Assembly: GCA_022113835.1 (NCBI GenBank)
Contig: JAILWY010000013.1
Span: 15,300,001-15,364,000, forward strand
Direction of reading: 5' to 3'
Length of the DNA stretch: 64,000 nucleotides
From: Atopsyche davidsoni
Lineage: Eukaryota; Arthropoda; Insecta; Trichoptera; Hydrobiosidae
The position numbers and the translations under genes are program-made. Shown here piece after piece: positions 36,288-46,674 of this stretch. How positions within the stretch are numbered: position 1 is the first letter of the stretch; every line of letters starts with the position of its first letter. The notes beneath the pieces were generated by a model, which worked only from the letters and a program-made list of their open reading frames with translations, was not told where the DNA came from and searched no databases.

Positions 36288-39200
36288 CATACTAATACCT
36301 GCATGGGTAAATAAAAACGCATTCTGATTGACATTAATCTAAATTAATATACATTTATTTGTCAAAAATTAATACCTATAGGTATAAATATACTTACTGA
36401 AACGGACCTTGAATATATTATGGTTTTGTTTTATTATATTTTAACGACACAGAAATTATTTTTAGGGGCCTGCTTAAGTAAAGACGGTGGGGTGGATACA
36501 ATAAATATTTAATAATTGTCTAAAACATAAAAATAAACATATGAGATTAATATTACGTGTAATTCGTCATTGTTTATAGTTGCTTCTCATGTTTAATTGA
36601 TACTTATTGAAATTCATATAATGTTTATGCTTAATATAGCTAAACTTTTTTTCATCCTTGATTATGTTTTTTGGAGAATTTGAATAAAATTAAATGATGT
36701 TTATACTTGGAGAATATTCTAGAAATTGGCACTTATTTATGCCTCAATTATGTTTGCTTGATTTTTAAGATTAATTGTTATTTAAATGCACTTCTAATTA
36801 ATTTTTGTATGCATGCAGAGTTTATTTTCACTAACTATTTTCGTAGTTGTAATTATACCTACTTTTTATTAAAAGAAAAAAAAATCACGAAACACTGCCG
36901 CTTTGTGAATGTGTTTTTTTTATGTTCTGCTGGATATCTTACAAAGTTAATCAGTTACGTCATTATATTCAATACAAATTATTAAGCATTCAAACATTTT
37001 TATTGCTTTATTAGCTTCTCTTGTATCAGAAAGCGCATTGTAATATTTCTAATAAAAATGATACAGCTGCCAAGATTGTTACATTATAAACACTGCGATA
37101 TTTTGTGAATCTTAAACGAATACATCGCCTCTACCTTTACAGCCTTTTCCCTTGTTGTTTCCACGAAAAAGTACACAATAATTTCTTTCTGGCAAATTTA
37201 TCGTCCCAGGAGAAACACCTCCAAGGATACGTCTGAAAAAGTTTCATAAACTATCGGAGCTTCTGCGATTCATCGTCCACTATACTAAAGTGAACGAGGA
37301 ACATGGAAAGGATTTATTTTACTTTTTTCTGAAGAGAGAAAATAATCCCATGGATAAGAGGGCGGATTGATTGGCTTCCGTTTAACCTCACTAACAGCTC
37401 TTTTCTGCCGAATTCTCCAGAAATAAGTCGACATATTGTCTGGAAAATGAACAAGGCTTATTTTATATTTCAACACTCAAATGTAGGATTTTTTTCTTTT
37501 AGTAATGCAGATTTTTTATATCTTGATAGTTAAAATATTCTTTTGTAAAGTTTATTACAGCATAAAATCTATAATTAAAATACGTCATACTTATAAAACT
37601 GCATGCATTACCTTTATGTAGTGGCCATGCGTTCATATGACATAATAAATTCCATTGTTACTACTCAACAATATGATGTTTAATACCTCGTGCTTGTAAG
37701 TATATTTGCTCACAAACCATGTGGTCTTGGGTTTGTATTCGAATAAAGCAATCTTACTATTATCAATTAGTTTTAAATGTATTTTAAAAAGGCTGATAAT
37801 TTTAATTTGAATTACCCAAAAACCTGCAAATTGTAGTTCCCGAAATATTTTCTTTGAAATGTGAATATTTTTTTTTATAACAATACAAGTGTTTTTATAT
37901 TCATAATGAGGATATATTCGCAACGAGGATATAGTTTTAAAAAAGGTAAAGAGTTTATAAGTGAAAAATATATTCGTCAATTGTAACTGAAAATACAAAT
38001 ATTTTTATTTAAAGTATTGGAATTGAATTTTACTAATTACCTTCAGGTAAAATATTGAATACATGAAAATAATAATCCTTTGAGTATCATTTTAGGATAA
38101 TAATATTTATATAATAAATCAATTGATATTTTAAGAATGCCAAACAATATTATAGAATATTTTCAGAAGAAAAAATATTAAAGCAATGTTAAAACTCGGT
38201 TTGTTAAAAACGTTTTTCTTTAATTAATAAAAACAGCAGTATGAGTTAAACGTTATTAAAATTATGATTCAGTTATTTTAATTATATATTAATTTCCTAC
38301 GATTCATTAACAGATTTTTTTTTACTTGTGCGTATTTTACACAAATATGAAAAAATGTTTATACGAATGTATTTTTATCTTTCCAATTTTTCGGCAATTT
38401 AATTTATACGCACTGTTGCAAATGAACATTTAACGCGTTAATTTTATTCAGAGATTAGAGATAGCGTTTCATATTTTTTTAGTGGGACATTAATCTAAAG
38501 ATTATAAATAACTACTACTTTTCATATTCCTGCTGATTTTTTTGTGACAAGCAGATTTTTTTTGTGTCTATTAAAGATACTTATAAGTTTAATCATACTA
38601 AAGTAATATGATCGTGTGTGTACAAAAAGTTTATTATGAATTCTACATATAACTACTTAAGAAAATGTATATTTAGATACATTATTTTGGTATGTTGTTA
38701 CGTCATTAGGTTTTTAGATTAAATAAAGATATGTATATATATATATATATAAAATGCTGTAATCATTTTAAATTATACAATATAAGTTTTTATAACATTG
38801 AGTTTTCACGTTATGAACAAGCAAGGCCCAAAATAATTATTAAAAAAGGTTTGAAAGATAGCGTTTTCTCAAAACATTATTCTGGAGTAAGTATTTTTAT
38901 AATATTTTGAAAGCTTTTTTAAAGAACTGAAGTTTTCATTATATATCAATTTAAATAATCCTCCGCTCCATTTTTTAGCACCAACATTATGTTTAATGTT
39001 ATATCCTTATAAAATAATTCACTTTAATTTTTTGATGAACTCATTATGTTACTCTAAGCGTTTTTAATTTCACAAAAAAATTTAAAGATTGTTTTTTTTA
39101 CTGTCCATTCAATATGATTGTAAGTCATCAAATCATCTTTGAATTCTCGGTAAGTTAGTGACACTAAAAATCAATTGGCATGACCACAAGTCCCAAAAAA

Positions 39201-39522
39201 TATAGGACATTTCTCATCGTTTCACGTTTACCCCATAAAAAATATATGAGAAAATTAAAGATGGGAAAAGATTTTCGTTAAATAACTCTTTTGAATTTGG
39301 CAGTACGAGTGGGCCAATTCTTTTCAACTTTGAGAAATGCATTTTATTTAATGTAATTTCATATTGCTTCGAAATGCTTGAAGATATGTGATATTTTTGG
39401 CTTTGTGATAATGCTTTAAAGATACTTGACCTTATAGCAGGTTGTTTGGCACTGCATTAGAAACAGAAATGAGTTTTATTAGGCTATATAAAACATTTGT
39501 TGAACATATAAACAACTTGTGT
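36288..39522. other. AT-rich non-coding stretch
   Basis: No gene supported. A GC-richer segment at about 37190-37460 could be conserved non-coding DNA. The 121-codon minus-strand frame at 37633-37998 is Lys/Ile/Phe-rich without motifs and is probably chance. A short (AT)n run lies near 38735. Confidence 0.5.
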
Positions 39523-39625
39523 TGATATCATATATGATATCAAACATATATATTGATATATGATATCATATATGATATCAAACATATATATTGATATATG
39601 ATATTGTGTTGATATCATATACTAT
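39523..39625. repeat. Palindromic 38-bp tandem repeat
   Basis: Two identical 38-bp units (39523-39560 and 39561-39598) are followed by a partial third. Each contains the perfect 16-bp palindrome ATATCATATATGATAT. The array could extrude as a cruciform and may have grown by replication slippage. Confidence 0.8.
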
Positions 39626-41833
39626 GCGCAAGAACTCAGATTGCAGTGAATGTGGTTTACAAAATGGTTTAGAAAAATTAATTAAATTAATGGTAAATAC
39701 ATTGATTCTCTGATAGTTGTATTTTGCATACTTTATTTAAAATACATGCATTAATGACTTATATATAGCAATGATATTTTATACTAATATCTATAATGAT
39801 AACAACTTCATATGTACCAAAAAACTTGACTTAAAATTTCATGTAATGTTTGGAAACTCGAGCTAACGCAAGTCGCTTAAATATTCAAAAAACTCTACGG
39901 CATTTATAATTTTTTTTTTTTTTTATAATTCTTAAAGAAGGATATTCTTTAATTTTTAGCTAATTCCAGGTCTGCCGTTTTTAACAAATCATCCACTTTT
40001 GCAAGGTCATGACCCTCATAAGATCGTAACAAAAATCCCAAAGGAGCCTCCGATAATTATTACATCTTAGGTAGGGGGAGTGAATCGATACATGTTTAAT
40101 TCATTTAAGGCCAACATTTTATCAGTATTACTAACATTTAAAGATTTTAAGCATTATATAGAGCTTAATAATTTTTTTTTTTGTATTCATTAGATAAAAA
40201 AAGTTATTTCAAATCAAGTTGTCAATGTGTGGTTTTAGTAGAATATCAGGTCTTCAAAAGTTTAAAGCCTTTTAATAGAGCAAATAACAATGATCATTTA
40301 TTAAAAAAAACAAATGTATTTGGGCAACATGATAACTTATAGTTTTATATGTTTTTTTAAAATGTCTTTTGAACAAAAACTTTCATAAAAGCTCAAGCAA
40401 ATCGTTTAAAATATCGAGCATTGCTTAATACTATTGAAAATAATTACTGGCGCAATTTAAATGAATGTTACTGTGTGAATTAAGTTGATTGGTTTTATTA
40501 TTTACATACTATACAATTTAAAATACCATCATGGCTAATTACAAATTACGGAAAATAAACATTGTTAATTCTACATATTTCGGAGAGTAATAATTTAATA
40601 TTCTGTCGATTCGCACTTATGATATCATCATATTGTCGCTAGTTTTGCCATTTTATACAAAAAACCAAATAAAAAATTATTTATTAGATTTTTTTGTGTA
40701 GACATACATTGTATTGAATGTCAATATAGATAATTTGTAATAATTTAATCGTTAAAAAAATCCCAGACTGCGTTCCCTCGTATTTGAAAAACCACATTTA
40801 TGTTATAATACTTTTTTTTGGTTTGACATCATAAAAGTTTCAGTAGTCGATGAATAACGTAATGCGTTAGCATGATTACACCTGTCGATACGATACATAA
40901 ACAGAAAAATATGGGGATGTTATTATTTTATACCTTTAACATAGACTTAACGAAATTATAGATACCCCCAAAATTAACAATTACAAGTAAAATATCTCTG
41001 TTTTATGATCTCTGTATCTCAATTCAATAAAGCTGCAGAGAATGGGTTATTTTTTTTTTTTAAATTATATAAATTAGCATCAAAGAGTTTGCTTGCACAA
41101 TGGATTATGATCCCAATAGTCAAAAATTTACAAAAAAAATTATTAATTTATTAATAAATTAACTAATGATACATCCCGTTTAAAAATAAGTTTGTTTGAA
41201 ATTTGTATATATATAACATTTCGATGCTTTAAATAGTTTCACTGTTGCAAACGCTCACTATGCCATTTGTTGAACTTCTCATAAGCTTTAGCACCAAATA
41301 TATTCCATACACTTTTACTCGGTATCGTCTCGCTAGTAATATTTATTTAATGTCTTATTTATGTTTCGGCAGTCGCAAATAGATGAAATTGAACTATGGC
41401 CGTCGTATTAATATACTACCAAATATTCGTGGCCTCGACTCTACGATATTTTGTCACCCAGAGGTCATAAATAGCATCGCACTGCGGCTCGTTTCAATAA
41501 TTATTCATGTGAAATAATCGAATATCAGACTATAATTGATTGCTTTAAAACTAACTATAATAGCAGTTTTCCTCGTTTGATACCAATCTGCGAATTTAAT
41601 AAAATTGATTTTGAAAAAAGTCGTACCTATGATTTTATCGATTGCAATAAATTATGTCATAATTATGGAGTCCTCCTTTTGGCAATATCTTCAAAAAGGT
41701 TTAAGTGTTAAAAAAGTTTACTCACAAAAAAAAACACCTGTAGTCCCTATTGCTGTTGTATTTTATTTAATGATGAATATTTATTAATGTAGTATTGTAT
41801 AAAGAGCATTTAAATGTAAAAAATAAACTCATA
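39626..41833. other. Non-coding stretch with a GC-richer segment
   Basis: No gene supported. About 41270-41520 is GC-richer and less repetitive, with homeodomain-type words such as GTCATAAA and ATAATTATTCATG. It could be a regulatory element, but that is only inference. Confidence 0.4.
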
Positions 41834-41990
41834 CTTCTTCTTCGGGTGCCTCACCTCATAGGAGGTTGGCAACTATATAATTGAGCATATCTTTTATGGT
41901 TTTCTTAGGGAGAATAGTGTAGTGGCACATTCTAATCCACGATCATTCCAAGTTCACTATTCCATTACTGATCCTTTACACACGCAATGG
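41834..41990 (+). repeat. Dispersed repeat R, copy 2
   Basis: Runs from CTTCTTCTTCGGGTGCCTCA through GGAGGTTGGCAAC and GAGAATAGTGTAGTGGCAC to CGATCATTCCAAGTTCACTA and CACACGCAATGG. It joins the two halves that are separated in copy 1, so it defines the continuous order of the family. No coding potential was recognised. Confidence 0.7.
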
Positions 41991-42352
41991 ACGCAACTTT
42001 AACAGAATGGAAAGAGCGAGGAGAACTCGTACATCGGTTTATAATTTAAGAATAAATATATCGTTTGATTGAACCAATAATTTGAAATGTGTTATTTTTA
42101 ATTTGATATGTAATATGTATTCTTCCTTAATACAAAATCAAAATATTTTAAAAAAACACACATTGTTTCATTTCAGCATGGTTTATCTTTTTGGATCAAT
42201 ATGACATTAATTTATATAATACGTTTTTTTTTGTTGAGGCCTGGGACCTGACATTTATGAATAAGGTAAGATAGAGTAACAAATGGATGGATGCTTTTAA
42301 TCTAACAGAAGTTGGTGGCATATTAAACCTTATCGGAGGAGTCGAACCTCAC

Positions 42353-42519
42353 CCTTATCGATCTTGTTATTCGAGGATCCTGAGTGACGGCCTTCCGATA
42401 TGCTCATCGTCATCGTCATCTTATCATACTTGCCATTCACACTCCCTGATTGATCGTTTTCATAACGTGCATCATAGAATCGTTTATATTCGGTGTGTGC
42501 ATTAGTTTTTTTGGATTTT
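42353..42519 (-). CDS. Candidate internal exon, unknown protein
   Basis: On the minus strand a 167-bp stretch lies between CTCTTAG (possible 3' splice site, just before 42519) and GTGAGG (possible 5' splice site, at 42352-42347). The frame through it is open for 55 codons with mixed, non-AT-driven composition. It starts KSKKTNAHTEYKRF and ends HSGSSNNKIDK, with an alternating Thr-Met run (KMTMTMSI) in the middle. The polar, Ser/Asn/Lys-rich content suits a disordered or cytoplasmic region. No family is recognised and no partner exon was found in the window. The long plus-strand frame over it is Ser-rich only because of the same repeat. It may instead be a repeat fragment. Confidence 0.3.
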
Positions 42520-42659
42520 CTAAGAGATGACGTTACTAGCATTGAACCGCATCAGGCTATACTTTAACATTTCATTGTGAAGAGTCATTATTGCGCTTTT
42601 GTTTTCAGTATATGTCATATCGCTGAAATGTATACAACATTTTTTTTGGAGCTCTCAAC

Positions 42660-43662
42660 ATGTCAACTTTTGTACCAACAAAACGCAATTTGCGGGAAGC
42701 TTTACTTTTCTGTTTCAATTGAAAGAAAAAACCAGCTGAAAGTCACCGATTGCTGTGTGATGTTTATGGTGAACATGCTCCATGGCAAAAAACGTGTGAG
42801 AACTGATTTCGACGCTTTACCAATGGTGATTTCGATGTAGATGACAAAACGTCCAGGCCAACCAAAATAATTCGAAGATGAAGAATTAGAGACATTGCTA
42901 GATAAAGACTCGTGTCAAACGCAAGCAAAACTCTCAGAATTATTGGGAGTTGATCGAGCAACAATTTCAAGACACATAAAAGCATTGGGAGTGATTCAAA
43001 AGCAAGGAAATTGGGTGCCACGTGAATTGAAGTCGAGAGGCGTCGAAAGGCAATTTTGTATTTCAAAAATGCTGCTTGAACGTCACAAAAAGAAGTCATT
43101 TTTGCATCGTATCATCACTGGTGATGAAAAATGAATTCAATGGAAAAAATCATGGGGTAAGCCCGGACATGCATCAACATCGACGGCCAGGCCAAATATT
43201 CATGGCGCCAAGGTAATGCTGTATAGTTGGTGGGATCAGAAGGGTGTCATCCACTATGAGCTGCTGAAACCAGGCCAAACTATCACGGGCGAGTGCTACA
43301 GACAACAATTGATGCGTTTGAAGCGAGCATTGGAAGAAAAACGGCCAGAATATGTGACCAGGCACAAGTTTGTAATTTTCCATTATGACAATGCTCGGCT
43401 ACATGTTGCTAAATCGGTTAAAACCTATTTGGAAAACAGTGGATGGGCAGTTCTGCCTCACCCGCCTTATAGCCCAGACCTTGCCCCTTCCGACTACCTC
43501 TTGTTTCAATCGATGCAGAATGGCCTTTTTGGAATATGCTTCACTTTAGAACAGGGTATCCAAAATTGGCTTGATTCTATCTTGGCTTCAAATGACGAAC
43601 AGTTCTTTTGGGATGGAATCCATAATTTTCCCGAAAGATGGAAAAAAGTATACAACATATAA
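42660..43662 (+). pseudogene. Decayed mariner transposase (cecropia/Hsmar1-like, DD34D)
   Basis: Reading from the ATG at 42660 gives an N-terminus typical of mariner (MSTFVPTKRNLREALLFCFN), with a helix-turn-helix region next. It continues with FEDEELETLL, LGVDRATISRHIKALG, GNWVPRELK, TGDEK, KPGHASTSTARPNIHGAK and WWDQKGVIHYELL to a stop at 43660-43662. The three catalytic aspartates are seen in GDEK (43123), HYDNAR (43387) and APSDY (43492). There are 34 residues between the second and third, as in mariner proper. Breaks: TGA after FCFN, TGA where Trp is expected in CENW and after GDEK, and a frameshift near 42870. The conserved WVPRELK and YSPDLAPSDY blocks match cecropia-type mariners, the group that gave human SETMAR. 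Terminal inverted repeats could not be found on either side. Confidence 0.92.
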
Positions 43663-43800
43663 AAATATTTTATTCGCGAGAAAAATCATAACACAACAAG
43701 TCTCAGGGATGCTGTTAAAATCAATGCCAACATGATTAGCCCGAATAACAAAAGAAAGCGCACCGAAAGTTTCGTCTGACAACAAAGTTGCACGTAGCGG
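43663..43800. other. 3' flank of mariner remnant
   Basis: After the stop, the frame continues briefly as mariner-like KYF residues, so the original C-terminus may have extended a little further. No inverted repeat is visible before the sequence changes character near 43760. Confidence 0.4.
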
Positions 43801-43965
43801 CGCGCCGATCCTAGCGGATAACGAATAACGAATAACGAGTAACGAATCCCCTCAGTGGGTAACGGCACGACGCCCGGAGCGGCCGTCCGACCCGCACTCG
43901 CGAGGCCTTTGTCAAGTCGAGCAAGCCGTCGGTGCACAGTGAATCGGATCTCTGAATGCATGATC
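43801..43965. repeat. GC-rich island with 7-bp tandem repeat
   Basis: Four tandem copies of ATAACGA (the last GTAACGA) occupy 43818-43845. They are followed by about 110 bp that are strikingly GC/CpG-rich, including GGAGCGGCCGTCCGACCC. This is the most GC-rich segment in the window and directly follows the mariner remnant. No gene or element class is recognised. Confidence 0.5.
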
Positions 43966-44604
43966 GTTACCAAGTGTTCAGTGATTATTTTCGATAGTAA
44001 CTTTTAAAAAAAAGTTCACATTGAATAACAGTAAAAAATGATTAAAATCGTTGCTGTGCTTCAAGCGGAAAATTCACTTTGATACTTTGAATAAGGCGGA
44101 TGAACTATTTGTTTCAGTGTCTATTTATCTAAGCTGAAAATAATAAAAAAAACATTCGTTTAGTGGTATATAAATAATGTACATTTATGCGATTAAGCTT
44201 TGCGTATTTATATCTCAGTGTGTAAAGTACAATAGTCAATTTTAAAATTGTGAAAGTGGTCTGCACTACAGAATATAAGTGTTTTTTTTTTGTTTGTTTG
44301 TGATAAGAGAACTGCATTCAATGCGGTTAAAATTGTACAATTGCATTGGTGATATGCGTGTAATGCTGAATATAATGAAATAGGTACGTATATAATAAAG
44401 CAAGAACAATTTATGATTTAAAATTGGTTTTACAAGTAACTGAGAAAATGTCAATATAAAATTGTGTTTCGTTTAACAATGAAGAATGTAATAACTCTGC
44501 TTTAAAAAAAACTTCCTCGCTGTGACTGATTTTTTTTAGCTGATGTAGCTAAAGTTTAATTTAATAAATTTCGAGTTATTTATTTATGTAAAAATATTTT
44601 TAAA
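43966..44604. other. AT-rich non-coding stretch
   Basis: Nothing recognised. Confidence 0.6.
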
Positions 44605-44740
44605 AAAACTGCGCAATTACCAAAAAAAATACACTTGTACATCTGTGACTATATATATATATATATATTATAACTATATATATTCACAGATGTACTAGTG
44701 TGTTTTATTAGAAGGATTTTTTTCGTAACTGCGCAAAATT
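44605..44740. repeat. Fold-back (palindromic) element
   Basis: Inner arms 44631-44648 and 44684-44701 match 17 of 18 as reverse complements (ACACTTGTACATCTGTGA versus ACACTAGTACATCTGTGA). Outer arms around TGCGCA (44610-44615 and 44730-44735) also pair, GCGCAATTACCAAAAAAAAT against GCGCAGTTACGAAAAAAATC, with an extra ~11 bp on the right. The centre is (TA)n. It looks like a small fold-back MITE or a hairpin-forming repeat. No duplication of the target is certain. Confidence 0.65.
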
Positions 44741-46195
44741 TATATTATATATATATGTACATACATAAATATGTTTATAAAATCTTTATTTTTAAATAAT
44801 TAAACTTCAACTTATTATACAGGAAATATTAAGACAACATTGTAGCTCAAACTATTGACCAGAGAATTAAGGTTGATTGTCCAAGATTTTCAACAAGTGG
44901 TTAATACTATCGTCTTAGCAGAAATTTAGCCGGTAATTCCATTCTATAGCAAGGGAATATCAATGTAGCATTATTCAGCTAAGTTTATTTTAATATGATT
45001 TTATGGAAATGTAAGGTTACACTTACCAGTGTAAATTTTAATCTAGTTTGAACAAGATTCTAGTTCATATATAAAAATAAAGCCATCTTGATGTAAATAT
45101 TTTAGCATTGCGTCACGGTTTTTTTTGTGTAAAATATTATAACCAAATATTTGTCTACTAAAGCAGTTTCAATGAATCATGTAAATTTATATAAAAGTAA
45201 GAAGGTGTTCAAAAGTATACATATTTTTTAAAATTTAGGGATATCTTTTACGTAAAATTCGTGAAATAGTATAAATTTTATATAAGCGCTTTATATTGTA
45301 TACACAACAGGTGATAAAAATGAAAATCGAGTATCAATACTCTTTATGAATAATGAGACGATTGCGTTGTTTGGTTGTGCATAATTTTTTTCTATTTATA
45401 CCAAGATTTTTTGTTATCAAATTAAAAATACAAAATTCTTTGACGCACGTAAATCGTTTTTCAATATGAATGAAAACATGCGGGCTTAATTTTTTCTGTT
45501 TGTTTTTATCTACGATATTTTTTTTGCTTGTATTTACACGAACCTTTTGATAAAATACGCTGAAAACGTCGTTTTAAACGTTTAATTCCATATTTGTTTA
45601 TTTATCAATTTTCGAAAATGCTTTTATAAATTATATTCCTTTCATTTTTTTTTCTATTTGATTTGACATTTTTATGATTTTTGTACGCAATATAATCAAA
45701 TTTCCAATCACCAGCTCTCGTAAGCGTCATTGTAAATAAGATCAAAGACAGGTTAGGTAAGATATATTTTATTGAAAGGTTCAACGACGGAGAATTTGAA
45801 ATCAATTAATTAATGTGAGTCAGATTAGGCAAGATGGATTTAAATATAAGACACTGGCTTCAAGCTGAGTAAAAACAGATAAACCAAATCTTAATTATTT
45901 TTGAAAAATGCTATTCATTTTGATTTCAAAGGTAGTCAAAAAAGTAACGACTTCTAATATAATCACCTTGAGGTTGTTTTAGGGACTTATTTTCAACGCT
46001 ACTAGTTATTATTCTGTGTGTAAAAAATTAGAATTCAGTTAACAAATATAGATATCCATTTTACTTGAATATTAAATGTATGGATTAAAGAATTGGATTC
46101 ATTAAACGTTTAATGATAATGATGACAAAAGCCCCATTTTCAATACTCCTGTCCTCCTTCAAGAGTCCTGGTCTCCTCCAAGGAAGTGTGTCAGT
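44741..46195. other. AT-rich non-coding stretch
   Basis: No gene or element recognised. Confidence 0.6.
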
Positions 46196-46220
46196 AGATT
46201 CCAGCTCGTAGCTGGAATCT
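46196..46220. repeat. Perfect 11-bp-arm hairpin
   Basis: AGATTCCAGCT and AGCTGGAATCT are perfect reverse complements around a CGT loop. It lies just beyond the stop of the LINE fragment (46227-46400) in the direction of its transcription, so it could be part of that element's 3' UTR. Confidence 0.45.
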
Positions 46221-46226
46221 TCTAGT

Positions 46227-46400
46227 TCATCCCGCCCAAAACGCGTCAGCTTTCTTCGCACCATCCATCATTATCATATTCAGTCTTCCCGTACTCCGAA
46301 TCTTCTCAAGGTCACTGGATATTAACCTCCTTGCTGAATATCGATCGTGCATGCGGTACAGATGACCCAAACAGCGAAGTCTACTCCTTACTCGGTCAAA
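46227..46400 (-). pseudogene. Non-LTR retrotransposon polymerase tail
   Basis: The minus strand stays open for over 50 codons: FDRVRSRLRCLGHLYRMHDR, then a stretch with SSDLEKIRSTGRLNM, MMDGAKKADAFWAG and a stop at 46227-46229. LRWLGHLYRM, then a GRPxxRWxDGVxxDA-type block, is a common C-terminal arrangement of insect LINE polymerases. Here the expected tryptophans are replaced (LRCLG, MIMMDG), a sign of decay. The reverse-transcriptase and endonuclease domains are absent (5' truncation). It is related to the fragment at 18185 by shared DNA words. Confidence 0.6.
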
Positions 46401-46617
46401 TTACTTAGTTGTCACCCTGTTGCAAATCACAAAACACAGAAGCGTAACCTTCAAATGCCGCCATCTTTTATTGGCTCATATATCTGGTTCGGGATTTTAC
46501 GTTCGGAGCTTTCATGGTCGTGTCTCAATGGGTTCCATGCTTTAGAGGTTTACTTAAACGCTGGCCTGATGTGAGTCTACTCCAGAATCTTGGATTAGAT
46601 TAATTTGAAGTTTGCAT

Positions 46618-46618
<1 letters not shown>
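46401..46618. other. Non-coding stretch
   Basis: GC content is a little above the flanks. The 75-codon plus-strand frame at 46347-46574 overlaps the LINE tail antisense and has no motif. It may be further LINE-derived DNA. Confidence 0.35.

Positions 46619-46674
<56 letters not shown>
46619..46674. repeat. (AT)n(GT)n compound microsatellite
   Basis: An AT run of about 40 bases passes directly into a GT run of about 15 bases. Confidence 0.95.

Noticed and set aside
37633..37998. 121-codon minus-strand frame
   Set aside because: Lys/Ile/Phe/Tyr-rich composition expected by chance in AT-rich DNA, with no domain or splice context.
42287..42505. 72-codon plus-strand Ser-rich frame
   Set aside because: The Ser run is the complement of the ATCGTC repeat. 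The opposite strand gives the better, splice-bounded frame.
42577..42840. 87-codon plus-strand frame over the 5' part of the mariner gene
   Set aside because: It is out of frame with the real transposase reading, which starts at 42660.
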